Below are positions 1 to 7,134 of a stretch of DNA of 16,077 nt, one piece after another. The notes beneath the pieces are model-generated. The model saw nothing but the letters and a program-made list of their open reading frames with translations, was not told where the DNA came from and made no database searches. The stretch's first letter is position 1. The number at the start of each line of letters is the position of its first letter. A program made the position numbers and the translations under genes. The stretch spans positions 1 through 16,077 of the forward strand of contig CAJULF010000059.1 of the NCBI GenBank assembly GCA_910587135.1, written 5' to 3'. This DNA comes from an uncultured Oscillospiraceae bacterium. GTDB lineage: Bacteria > Bacillota > Clostridia > Oscillospirales > Ruminococcaceae.

Positions 1-44
1 TATATACATTATACCACCTTTTCGCATAAATGTAAAGATACTAA

Positions 45-272
45 ACAGGCTCTTATCACAGCACGGAGAAATATTACGACGTTCAATTCGAGGAAGCCGA
101 CCACATAAGGCTTCGCGACACTCTGGCAAATGTAAAGGGGAAATTCCTGCTGTCCTACAACGATGATGATTTTGTCCGTGAACTGTACAAGAATTTTAAA
201 ATTGAGGAAATTGAACGGCAGAATAATATTTCGGTTGGTAAATTCAAGGAACTGATAATTACGAATTATTGA
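45..272 (+). pseudogene. C-terminal remnant of a Dam-type (D12 class) N6-adenine DNA methyltransferase
   Basis: The open frame reads STEKYYDVQFEEADHIRLRD, then GKFLLSYNDDDFVRELY, and ends KELIITNY before TGA at 270-272. This is the recognisable C-terminal third of phage/plasmid D12-class adenine methylases, with the DH..L segment, the GKFLLSYND strand and the terminal ELIITNY. The catalytic DPPY motif should lie just before EKYY. The sequence there reads TGSY, and an in-frame TAA at 42-44 cuts it off. No start codon or ribosome binding site is visible, and neither other upstream frame looks like a methylase. It is therefore a broken fragment, with either a rearrangement junction near position 50 or decay of the catalytic motif. 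It sits 78 bp upstream of an XRE regulator and a broken cytosine methylase, which suggests a decayed phage-type methylase cluster. Confidence 0.7.
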
Positions 273-350
273 TTCGGTTTGTTTTTTTACGAAGTAAATA
301 ACGGATTTTGTTACGTTCTACGACGCAAACAAAATAAATCGGAGGTAAAC

Positions 351-563
351 ATGATCAACATCAACCTGCGCCCGCTTCTTGAGCGCAGAAACATGACGCA
401 GGCGGAGCTTGCAAAGCTGACGGGGATACGCCCCTCGACCATATGCGATCTTTGCAACAACAACGCCGATTTCATTAAGCTCGATTATTTAAACCGAATT
501 TTAATGGCGTTAAAATGCGGTTTGAATGACGTTTTATTTTTTGAGGGGGGCGGGGAGAAATGA
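351..563 (+). CDS. Small XRE/Cro-family helix-turn-helix regulator (70 aa)
   Basis: A 70-residue protein beginning MININLRPLLERRNMTQAEL. The core is a single HTH_3 domain (about residues 5-62). Helix 2 is MTQAELAKLTG and the recognition helix is RPSTICDLCNN, the IRPSTI.DL.NN pattern of YozG-like regulators encoded on phages and mobile elements. The ATG at 351 is chosen because GGAGG lies at 341-345 with five bases of spacing; the frame is open further upstream but has no ribosome site. Its TGA overlaps the ATG of the cytosine methylase gene (ATGA at 560-563), so the two were translationally coupled. It probably binds DNA as a dimer and controlled this small methylase operon. The target is unknown. 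It is the only intact gene in the decayed left region. Confidence 0.8.
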   Translation: MININLRPLLERRNMTQAELAKLTGIRPSTICDLCNNNADFIKLDYLNRILMALKCGLNDVLFFEGGGEK

Positions 564-1492
564 AAATTTTAAGTTTATTTGACGGTATTTCCTGCGGACG
601 CGCCGCTCTTGAACGCGCGAATATTGCCGTTGAGGATTATGCCGCCTTTGAAATTGACAAGTATGCCATAAAAATAAGCGAGAAAAATTATCCCTCGATA
701 CGGCGCTTCGGCGACGTTTTCGAGGGTGATTTCACGCAATTCAAGGGGTACGACCTGCTGATGGGCGGCTCTCCATGTACATACCGGTCTATCGCAAAAG
801 GGGGACGAGAGACCTAGGTTGGCGGCGAGGGCTGGCGGCTTTTTACCGAATATGTTCGGGCGCTTCGCGAAAGCGGAGCGCGGTGGTTTCTGTACGAAAA
901 TAATTTTTCGATACATAAGCGGATAAAGGAAGCTATAAGCCGTGAGCTGGGCGTGCAGCCGATAATGATAAACTCCGCGCTTGTTTCCGCTCAGACGCGA
1001 AAACGGTGCTACCGGACGAATATTCCCGGCATTGTGCAGCCCGCCGACAAGGGAATAATGCTCGCAGACATTATTGACAACGCCATTCCATGGACGGGAA
1101 AATCCTACTGTCTGACCGCAAATTACGCAGGCGCAACGCTGAAAAATACTCTTGAGCGCCATCAACGCACCATGATTCCCGAGCCGGTACGGATAGGTGA
1201 CATAGGCATCACGTGGCAGGCGCACAGAGTATACTCCGTGCGCGGGAAGTCCGTCGCGCTGTAAACAGGGCGCGGCGGGCAGGGCTCGGGAACGGGGCTG
1301 TACAAAATTGACCTGCCGGACGGCGATTATCTGATACGCAAACTCTCGCCCGTTGAGTGCGAACGCCTGCAGACCCTGCCCGACGGCTATACCGACTGTG
1401 TTTCCAACGCTCAGCGCTACAAGTGTCTCGGAAACGGTTGGACGGTCGATGTTATTTCTCATATCCTCGGGTTTCTGCCACATGATTTTTGA
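560..1492 (+). pseudogene. C5-cytosine DNA methyltransferase broken by two in-frame stop codons
   Basis: One continuous frame of 311 codons encodes a phage-type C5-cytosine methyltransferase. The AdoMet-binding motif I is LFDGISCGRAAL near the start, and the motif IV Pro-Cys with the catalytic cysteine is in GGSPCTY. Motif VI is visible as WFLYENN, a QTRKR-like segment as SAQTRKRCY, and the C-terminal motifs as RKLSPVECERLQTLPDGYT and KCLGNGWTVDVI. The frame is interrupted by TAG at 815-817 and TAA at 1262-1264, with no frameshift. In two places where I expect Trp (SPCTYxSIA and RCYxTN) the codon is CGG (Arg), consistent with TGG to CGG decay. The frame would finish at TGA 1490-1492. Only an 85-residue N-terminal piece (560-817) is translatable from the coupled start. 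It shares ATGA with the upstream XRE gene. Sites far apart in the frame remain family-like, so inactivation appears fairly recent. Confidence 0.85.
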
Positions 1493-1512
1493 GCACTGTC
1501 AAATTGTTGAAA

Positions 1513-1529
1513 TTGTGCAGGGTGCACAA
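1513..1529 (+). other. Short perfect inverted repeat downstream of the methylase remnant
   Basis: TTGTGC, five-base loop AGGGT, GCACAA. It lies 20 bp after the methylase stop. It is too short to be a terminator alone and its role is unknown. The gene-free stretch 1493-1881 holds only this repeat and the two larger hairpins listed separately; I see no coding signal in it. Confidence 0.45.
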
Positions 1530-1546
1530 ACCGCTTCAAAATTATT

Positions 1547-1591
1547 AACTTTGACATTTTATCAATGTTAAAGTTGCTGCTTTCTTTTTTG
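1547..1591 (+). terminator. Plus-strand terminator-like hairpin after the methylase remnant
   Basis: An 11-bp stem pairs 1547-1557 (AACTTTGACAT) with 1565-1575 (ATGTTAAAGTT) around the loop TTTATCA. It is followed by GCTGCTTTCTTTTTTG. The single non-Watson-Crick pair (G1553 with T1569) is G-U in plus-strand RNA but would be an A-C mismatch on the other strand. That fits transcription from the left, ending the XRE/methylase unit. The stem is AT-rich and the T run starts several bases after it, so the strength is uncertain. Confidence 0.45.
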
Positions 1592-1817
1592 TTATCTCTC
1601 TGAAATTGCTTTGTAAAGCCATTTCTGCAATGTTTTAGCCCCCCGATTTCTCTCTTTTCGGCGGCTTGTTTTTTGTATTTTTCTTGTCAAGTTTTTGTGT
1701 TTTGCGTGACAGACAACAAATGCCCAAATTCTGCCAAGAAAATTTTGCAGGGGGAGGGTTCAATCCACTTTCTTGTCGAAAATATTTGCGGACAGTGAAT
1801 CCTGTTTTTAGCAAGAT

Positions 1818-1870
1818 TTATGCCCGCAAATGGCTTTGTACCGCCGTTTGTGGGCATAATATCTTTTTAG
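1818..1870 (+). terminator. Strong plus-strand hairpin/terminator facing the end of ssrA
   Basis: A 17-bp stem pairs 1818-1834 with 1843-1859 (outer arms TTATGCCC and GGGCATAA) around an eight-base loop, followed by TATCTTTTTA. Both non-Watson-Crick positions (1826/1851 and 1831/1846) are G-U in plus-strand RNA and A-C mismatches in minus-strand RNA. The structure therefore appears maintained for plus-strand transcripts. It ends 12 bp from the 3' end of the convergent tmRNA gene and would stop transcripts leaving the methylase region from entering ssrA antisense. Confidence 0.6.
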
Positions 1871-1881
1871 TAACAATTAGT

Positions 1882-2232
1882 TGGTGGAGCCGAGGGGAAT
1901 TGAACCCCTGTCCGAAAACCCGTCCATACGACTTTCTCCGAGTGCAGACTGTCTATTAAAATTCCCTCACGCTGACGCCGACAGACAGGCTTCAGCGGTT
2001 GGTAGCCTTAAATACATCCCAAGCTATAAGGCTATTTGCAAGGGACGTTCACCGCTGATCGACGCCATATCCCCGCCCGCGGTACTGCGAGGTATGACGG
2101 CGGCGCGCTTAGGCAGCCGCTAAAACGAGATTGTCGTCTGCGTTTAAATTTAAGTTGCGACTATTAAAGTGATTTCGCCCTCACTACTCGCTTATCATGC
2201 ATCAGAATCCCCGTCGAAGCCTTTACGGCCCC
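1882..2232 (-). ncRNA. ssrA: Transfer-messenger RNA (tmRNA)
   Basis: Read on the minus strand, the gene starts GGGGCCGTAAAGGCTTCGAC at 2232 and ends with the tRNA-like T arm (GGGGTTCAATTCCCC), the acceptor strand CGGCTCC and an encoded ACCA. The 5' GGGGCCG pairs with the 3' CGGCTCC, with one G-U. The mRNA-like part carries the tag frame GCA GAC GAC AAT CTC GTT TTA GCG GCT GCC TAA (2141 down to 2109). It encodes ADDNLVLAAA, which is added after the charged alanine. The tag marks stalled products for ClpXP-type proteolysis while tmRNA with SmpB rescues ribosomes. The GC-rich pseudoknot region lies around 1990-2100. The length of 351 nt is normal. It is the annotation anchor of the left region and a frequent phage integration site. 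Confidence 0.97.
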
Positions 2233-2260
2233 ATAACGAGGCGGCACATAACCGCCTTTG

Positions 2261-2296
2261 AGATTGTATTATATCACAAAAAATCGCTTTTGTCAA
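2261..2296 (-). promoter_or_regulatory. Consensus promoter of ssrA
   Basis: On the minus strand a perfect TTGACA (2296-2291) and a perfect TATAAT (2273-2268) are separated by exactly 17 bp. Transcription would start near 2261, leaving a short 5' leader. The leader contains a GGCGG/CCGCC hairpin (2240-2256) to be removed during tmRNA maturation. Such a perfect sigma-A promoter suits an abundant stable RNA. Confidence 0.9.
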
Positions 2297-2358
2297 GAGT
2301 TTTTAGCGCTGCCCGACAAGATTTTTTCTACAGTGAGGATTTCCGATGAAGCGACAAA

Positions 2359-4026
2359 TTACTGGCGCAGCTTTTCCGCAAAAAGCTTCTCAAGCGCGGT
2401 ATTCTTGTTGTCTGGAAGCAGCGAATCCGTGTTTCCATAAAAGCCGAAGCTCTGCTCATGATAGGAATGGTAATTAAAACCTATACGGTATTTAACGCAT
2501 ATATCTATCATATCCGAAACCCATTTTATACCGTTTCTTCCATCTTTAAAGCCTTCCGATATCACCCCGAATTCACCCATATATAAAGGAACATTATACT
2601 TCTTTGAGTAATCCGCGTAAACTTTTATCACGCTATCCAAATAGCTTCTGTTAAAGGTTTTTATATTTGAAGCTTTGGCGAAATCAAGTCGTATTTCGGG
2701 AGAACCCGTCATATTTTCCTTCCTTGCGTATCCCGAAATGATATATGAGTATCCGTTTTTCATAGAAAAGTGCTTTCCCGAGAGAACCACAGCGGTATTC
2801 GCCCCGGAGATTTTAACGCACTTTCCGCCGTTCCTGCCATTGTCAGATATCGATATTTGTCCCGTTCCGTCGTAGCTCCATTTGTACAGGTCCGCTGTTG
2901 TGCCGGATTCAAAATCGTAGTGACAAAGTGTTGTCTTTGTGCCGCCGGGAGATATACGGGTCACTGTAATATCATCAAAGTAAGCTGCGCCGCTCAAGCC
3001 TGTTCCCTGTGCCTCCAGGGCGGGAAAAACCACATTGTATTTATCGGTGATATTCTGCGCCTTGCTTTCAAAATACGTCCAGCCGCTGTCCGTCTTTATT
3101 TTGTCTGAATACACACAGTCTACCCAGCCGCTGTCATACATTGCGTCCGTTATTTCGCTTGAGGGATAACTCATCGTGATCCCGCTTGTTCCCGCCCATT
3201 CGGTATTCTGATGTGTAAAGAAAAAAGGTGAATAACAATGGAATTCATAAATAATGTTTCCGTCATCGATTTTCGGAAAAGTGTTTTCTGGAACGAACCA
3301 CGACCAATCGGTGCTTCTTTCTCCATCCAGATCTCTTGTGTTGATCAGACATTCCACAAATACAACCTGATAAGGGGATGCGTTGCGAATTTCCTTTACC
3401 AACTTCTTAACAAAGTCAAAATACTGTTCGGCAGTCTCCTCCATAGTGTCAAGCAGGGGAACATACGGCTCGTTAATTAGCCCGTAGCCCCATATTGTAG
3501 GTTCGTTGGAGTACCTTTTTGCTATCTCCCGCCAAAGCGCTGTCAGCCGTTTTTGATTGCTTTTATCAGTCCACAGTCCCATGCCTTCGCCTGAGGATTG
3601 ATACCCTCCCTGTGGGCAGTGCATATTCAGGATAATGCCCATATTGTATTTTTTTGCCCATTTTATATTTTTATCCAGCCATTCAAAACCGCTCTCTTTA
3701 TATTTATAAGGTTCGCTGTCATCTTCAAAAAGCTCATAGTTGATATAAAATCTTACACAGTTAAAGCCCAGGTCGGATAGCTCTTTAAACGTGTTTTGCG
3801 TATGGTGTTTGGGATTTGGCTCGGCTGGATTAACAAATACGCTGTTTCCCAACGCCATCCCTTTTATCAGCAGTCTTTCTCCGTCTGTTCCGATAACGTT
3901 CCTGCCCTGTGCGTGAACAAAATCACTCTGTGTGAGAGCCTTTTCCGCATAAACGGAAGGCGGTGACGGCAAAACAATCAGCATAGACAATATAAAACCG
4001 GCAAAACGCTCAATAATCTTTTTCAT
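2359..4026 (-). CDS. Secreted glycoside hydrolase family 5 enzyme (endoglucanase-like) with a beta-sandwich module nested in the barrel
   Basis: A 555-residue protein. The start at 4026 is chosen for its GGAGG (4032-4036, five-base spacing) and because it gives a clean signal peptide (MKK, hydrophobic FAGFILSMLIVLP, cleavage near SVYA-E at 27/28). GH5 landmarks are VRFY (Arg92), GLINEPY (acid/base Glu186), EFHCYSP (His263, Tyr265), LYMGEFGV (nucleophile Glu485) and the C-terminal GFNYHSYHEQ. GH5 enzymes hydrolyse beta-1,4-linked glycans outside the cell by a retaining mechanism; the exact substrate cannot be told. The two catalytic glutamates are about 300 residues apart, instead of the usual 100-150. 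Residues of roughly 300-460 form an inserted beta-sandwich region (GWTYFES, AAYFDDITVT, then CHYDFESG, GGKCVKISG, SYIISGYARKE). It is the last gene of a minus-strand run starting at EI-1. No convincing terminator precedes the ssrA promoter. Confidence 0.88.
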   Translation of the reverse strand: MKKIIERFAGFILSMLIVLPSPPSVYAEKALTQSDFVHAQGRNVIGTDGERLLIKGMALGNSVFVNPAEPNPKHHTQNTFKELSDLGFNCVRFYINYELFEDDSEPYKYKESGFEWLDKNIKWAKKYNMGIILNMHCPQGGYQSSGEGMGLWTDKSNQKRLTALWREIAKRYSNEPTIWGYGLINEPYVPLLDTMEETAEQYFDFVKKLVKEIRNASPYQVVFVECLINTRDLDGERSTDWSWFVPENTFPKIDDGNIIYEFHCYSPFFFTHQNTEWAGTSGITMSYPSSEITDAMYDSGWVDCVYSDKIKTDSGWTYFESKAQNITDKYNVVFPALEAQGTGLSGAAYFDDITVTRISPGGTKTTLCHYDFESGTTADLYKWSYDGTGQISISDNGRNGGKCVKISGANTAVVLSGKHFSMKNGYSYIISGYARKENMTGSPEIRLDFAKASNIKTFNRSYLDSVIKVYADYSKKYNVPLYMGEFGVISEGFKDGRNGIKWVSDMIDICVKYRIGFNYHSYHEQSFGFYGNTDSLLPDNKNTALEKLFAEKLRQ

Positions 4027-4146
4027 ATATGCCTCCATATCCCTTTTTTTATTCGTGTTGATGAATGCCCGCAAACTTTTTCAAACAACGAAATGATAAA
4101 ACAGATAGCCGTCCATCTTGGACAATGCCCGATAAGCTAAAATTGC

Positions 4147-4755
4147 TCAGTCTGTTCTTAACCAGAATGCAGGACGAATACAGCTGCCCGCTTCTTCTAC
4201 ACCTTGCGCTGCCCGTTCGATGTATCCATCAAAATTAACACAGCATATAAAATCGTATTTCCCTTCTTCTTTGTCCCTAAAATCTCCATAGTATCGCAGC
4301 CACCAAGTGCCTTTATTTTCTTCCTCGCAATTCTCATCAATAAACCATGCTCCTTGTGATCGTGCATAAGCAGTCGTCATTGCCCCACGCTCTTCATAAT
4401 CGACATAATCTTCCACTTCATCATCAAATAGTTCTTCTACTTCGTCGGTGCTTAACAAAAAAATATAATCCCGGGTATTTTCGGCTGGGTTTTCTATTGT
4501 AGAAAGAAGAATTTTTTCGCGCTCTTCATTTGAAAAAGTCTGCATTAAAAAATCATGATTAAGCCAATTTCTTAAAGTGCAATCCTGCCATGTTATATTT
4601 TTTGAAGAATCGTGATAGGGTTTGCAGTCCAACAAATACTTGCTGATACAGAGACAGCGTTGCTGTTCTTCTTTCAAAACAATCCATTCAACCGGCTCTT
4701 TTTTCATCCCACAAGTTTGCGGATATTCACCCATTATTATAGTAATTTTATTCAT
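4147..4755 (-). CDS. DUF6273 domain protein, function unknown
   Basis: A 202-residue soluble protein without a signal peptide or membrane segment. It shows the DUF6273 pattern: an N-terminal MGEYPQ then PVEWIVL (21-27), ISKYLLDCKPY (37-47), TWQDCTLRNWLN (55-66), FLLSTDEVEELF (99-110), AYARSQGAW (129-137), TWWLRYYGD (150-158) and C-terminal CIRPAFWLR (192-200). The fold is lectin- or formylglycine-enzyme-like in related proteins, but no activity is established. The acidic stretch DDEVEDYVDYEE (111-122) is notable. GGAGG at 4766-4770 supports the ATG at 4755. The gene lies between a truncated GH5 copy (42 bp upstream) and the full GH5 gene (120 bp downstream). Its 5' region GGGATATGGAGG is identical to that before the GH5 gene, pointing to a shared duplicated leader. 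Confidence 0.75.
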   Translation of the reverse strand: MNKITIIMGEYPQTCGMKKEPVEWIVLKEEQQRCLCISKYLLDCKPYHDSSKNITWQDCTLRNWLNHDFLMQTFSNEEREKILLSTIENPAENTRDYIFLLSTDEVEELFDDEVEDYVDYEERGAMTTAYARSQGAWFIDENCEEENKGTWWLRYYGDFRDKEEGKYDFICCVNFDGYIERAAQGVEEAGSCIRPAFWLRTD

Positions 4756-4797
4756 AGTTTCTTTTCCTCCATATCCCGATTTGTCGAATTAATTATA

Positions 4798-5157
4798 TCA
4801 CAGCCAATATTCAACCTCAAGCTGGTATTGGTAAAATCGCCGACGGGCAAGTCTATCCACACAAAATAGAAAAGGGACAAATCTTACACAGTCAAACCCC
4901 AAACCGGATAGTTCTTCAAATGTGCTTTGCGTATGGTGCTTGGGATTTGGATCGGTTGGATTAATAAATAAGCTGTTTTCCAACGCCATTCCTTTTATCA
5001 GCAGCCTTTCACCGTCTGTTCCGATAACATTTTTGCCCTGTTCATGAACAAAATCACTTTGTGTGAGGACATTTGCCGCATAAGCAGAGGGCAGCGAAAG
5101 CAAAATAATCGTTATAGACAATATAAAGCCGGCAAAACGCTCAAATAACTTTTTCAT
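4798..5157 (-). pseudogene. Truncated duplicate of the GH5 N-terminus
   Basis: Starting MKKLFERFAGFILSITIILL at 5157 (GGAG upstream), the first roughly 93 residues closely match the full GH5 protein: signal peptide, LTQSDFVHEQGKNVIGTDGE, RLLIKGMALENS and NPKHHTQ, up to DCVRF. Similarity stops at about position 4879. The remaining residues (VPFLFCVDRLARRRF onward) are unrelated, up to TGA at 4798. Neither catalytic glutamate is present, so it cannot be an enzyme. It starts 20 bp after the EI-1 stop. A frame-compatible upstream ATG at 5181 overlaps the EI-1 stop as ATGA. It could still export a short peptide, but is best read as debris of a tandem GH5 duplication whose 3' part was replaced by the DUF6273 gene region. 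Confidence 0.75.
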
Positions 5158-5177
5158 AATATACTCCATATCGCCAA

Positions 5178-6812
5178 TCATATAAAAAGGTTTAGCTTTC
5201 TCACCGTGTCCCTCATCTTAAGCACCATTGACGGTTCTACCGAAAGTTCGTCGATACCCATTCGGATAAACGCTTCCGTAAGAGAGGTGTCCGCGGCAAG
5301 CTCACCGCATATTCCTACCCACGCGCTGTTTTTATGAGCGTTTTCGGCGCTCATTTCAATAAGCCGCATTACCGCTTCATGGTGTGGATCAAAGTATTTT
5401 TTCATGTCGAGCTCCTGTCTGTCGCAGACAAGGGTATATTGGATAAGGTCGTTTGTGCCTATGCAGAAAAAGTCAACCATCGGCGCAAGGCTGTCGCTTA
5501 TTAGAGCCGCCGCGGGGGTTTCGATCATTATTCCGATTTCTACGTTTTCGGAGTAGTTTATACTTTGCTCTTTAAGCTCCCGCTTTATCCTTTCGCAGAT
5601 ATCCAGAACCTCGGAAAGCTCTTTTACGCTTGTTATCATCGGGAACACTATCCCCAGTCTGCCGAAGACGGAGGCTCTGAAAAGCGCTCTCAACTGGATT
5701 TTAAACAGTTCGGGACGCTCCAGACTGACGCGGATGCCGCGATAGCCGGGCGCGGGATTCTCCTCTCTTTTAAAAGTAAAATAATCCGCGCTCTTGTCCG
5801 AATCCATGTCCAGTGTGCGGATTATCACCCGCTTACCCGCCATGCTCTCGATAACACGTCTGTATACTGCAAGCTGCTGCTCCTCGGTGGGATATTCATT
5901 ACGTCCAAAGCATATAGATTCGGTTCTGAACAATCCTATTCCGCCAGCATCGTTCAGGAGCACCTCGCCAATATTGTCCAGAGTTCCAATATTGGCGCAT
6001 ATATTTATTTTCCTTCCATCGAGGGTAACGTTTTCCTTGCCCTTAAGCTCGGTTAGCAGCCGCCTGCGTTCTCCGTGCATGATCTGCTTTTCCAGGTAAA
6101 GCGCTCCCGTGTGGATATCGGGTTCAAGGAATATCTCTCCGGTAAAACCGTCAACAATTATATTGTCACCATCTTTTATCTCTGAGAGAAATTCCTCGCC
6201 CGCCCCGAAAATAACGGGAATATTCATATTCCGCGCAAGAATTGCCGCGTGGGAGTTCGAGGAACCCTGAGCCGCTATAAATGCCGAAACTCTGTCCGTG
6301 TCAAGCAGTATCAATTCGCTCGGAGCAATATCCTGAGCGCATACAACGTTACCGCTTTCGGGCATGGGTATATCGGGAGGGTTGCCCATAAGGTTGGCGA
6401 TCAGCCGATTGGAGATATCTCTTACGTCCGCGGCTCTCGCCCTCATATAGGAGTCCTCCATAGCCGCAAACATCTGCGCAAAATTATCAGCGGTAACTGC
6501 CACGGCATATTCGGCGTTAACGCCCTGACTTTCCAGAATGCTGTATACGGATTCGATATAATCCTCATCGTCAACAAGCATTATATGTATCTCGAATATC
6601 TGCGCGTTTGCTTCGCCCACCTTGTCCAGCGCCCTGCGGTAAATTTCGCACAGCTGAAGCACGGAAATTCTTTTGGCCTCCTCAAGCCTTTGTTTTTCCG
6701 CTTGGATATCCTCCACCCTTATTCGCTTAACCGCCAGAGTTCTTCTTTTCGGAAGCGAGACCTTTCCGATAACTACTGAGCCGTAAACGCTTTTTCCCGT
6801 ATATTTCCTCAT
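5178..6812 (-). CDS. Phosphoenolpyruvate-protein phosphotransferase (PTS Enzyme I) paralog, EI-1
   Basis: A 544-residue cytoplasmic Enzyme I, the PEP-dependent kinase that phosphorylates HPr. The HPr-binding N-terminal part is followed by the swivelling His domain with active His188 (GSSNSHAAILAR). The PEP-binding barrel keeps Arg296, Arg332, Glu431, Asp455 (GTNDL) and Cys502 (GICGEL), the same numbers as in E. coli EI. It aligns without gaps to EI-2 at 13987-15621. It departs from the family at conserved spots: RTESICF for RSEFLY (299-302), MDSDK for IGADK (336-340), PAPGYRG for PALGYRA, and GTNDLIQY for GTNDLTQY (Ile457). The start at 6812 has GGAGGT at 6818-6823. There is no HPr or EII gene beside it; it heads the minus-strand run with the GH5 genes. 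It may be a drifting duplicate or a specialised EI. Confidence 0.93.
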   Translation of the reverse strand: MRKYTGKSVYGSVVIGKVSLPKRRTLAVKRIRVEDIQAEKQRLEEAKRISVLQLCEIYRRALDKVGEANAQIFEIHIMLVDDEDYIESVYSILESQGVNAEYAVAVTADNFAQMFAAMEDSYMRARAADVRDISNRLIANLMGNPPDIPMPESGNVVCAQDIAPSELILLDTDRVSAFIAAQGSSNSHAAILARNMNIPVIFGAGEEFLSEIKDGDNIIVDGFTGEIFLEPDIHTGALYLEKQIMHGERRRLLTELKGKENVTLDGRKINICANIGTLDNIGEVLLNDAGGIGLFRTESICFGRNEYPTEEQQLAVYRRVIESMAGKRVIIRTLDMDSDKSADYFTFKREENPAPGYRGIRVSLERPELFKIQLRALFRASVFGRLGIVFPMITSVKELSEVLDICERIKRELKEQSINYSENVEIGIMIETPAAALISDSLAPMVDFFCIGTNDLIQYTLVCDRQELDMKKYFDPHHEAVMRLIEMSAENAHKNSAWVGICGELAADTSLTEAFIRMGIDELSVEPSMVLKMRDTVRKLNLFI

Positions 6813-6867
6813 ACCGCACCTCCATGACAATTGACAATGAACAATGGAAAGCTGACAGTTTTTTGCT

Positions 6868-6903
6868 TACCTTAACTATAACATATATTTCGCGGCAATT
6901 CAA
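6868..6903 (-). promoter_or_regulatory. Promoter of the EI-1/GH5 gene run
   Basis: On the minus strand TTGAAT (6903-6898), a 17-bp spacer and TATAGT (6880-6875) lie ahead of EI-1. The predicted start near 6868 gives a leader of about 55 nt. The leader contains the ATTGTCAATTGTCATG iterated motif at 6824-6839. Confidence 0.65.
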
Positions 6904-6912
6904 GCGCTTTTG

Positions 6913-6927
6913 TCGTCATTTTGACGA
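6913..6927. promoter_or_regulatory. Possible operator palindrome upstream of the EI-1 promoter
   Basis: TCGTCA, TTT, TGACGA: a perfect 6+6 inverted repeat with a three-base centre, ending 9 bp upstream of the EI-1 -35 box. That is an activator-like location. The cognate regulator is unknown. The rest of 6928-7095 shows nothing I can name. Confidence 0.3.
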
Positions 6928-7099
6928 AAACTGCCGCTTTTCGGATTATTACATAAAGCGGCTTCTTGCCGATTGTGCATATTCAATAAAATCGTTGTAG
7001 GCAGAAGTGCGGTTTTTGTGTAATAGTGGCAGATATATGGTCAAGTGTTACCTGTTAATATGATGAGTGGAAATATCACAAATTTGTAAGAAAATAATC

Positions 7100-7128
7100 T
7101 TTACTTTTGGGCGGATTTATCGTATAAT
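7100..7128 (+). promoter_or_regulatory. Promoter of the 6S-like RNA
   Basis: TTTACT at 7100-7105, a 17-bp spacer and a perfect TATAAT at 7123-7128. The start is predicted near 7135, exactly where the structured RNA begins (AGAGGTCTGATGTGTG). Confidence 0.7.
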
Positions 7129-7134
7129 TGTTTT

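Noticed and set aside
575..1483. A 302-codon open frame on the minus strand across the cytosine methylase remnant
   Set aside because: It is antisense to a frame with clear methylase motifs over its whole length. Its translation matches nothing I recognise, and the openness follows from the codon use of the opposite strand.
1749..1766. GGGAGGGTTCAATCC as a tRNA T-arm or attachment-site copy of the ssrA end
   Set aside because: Only about ten bases resemble a T loop, no acceptor or anticodon stem surrounds it, and it does not match the ssrA 3' end over a useful length.
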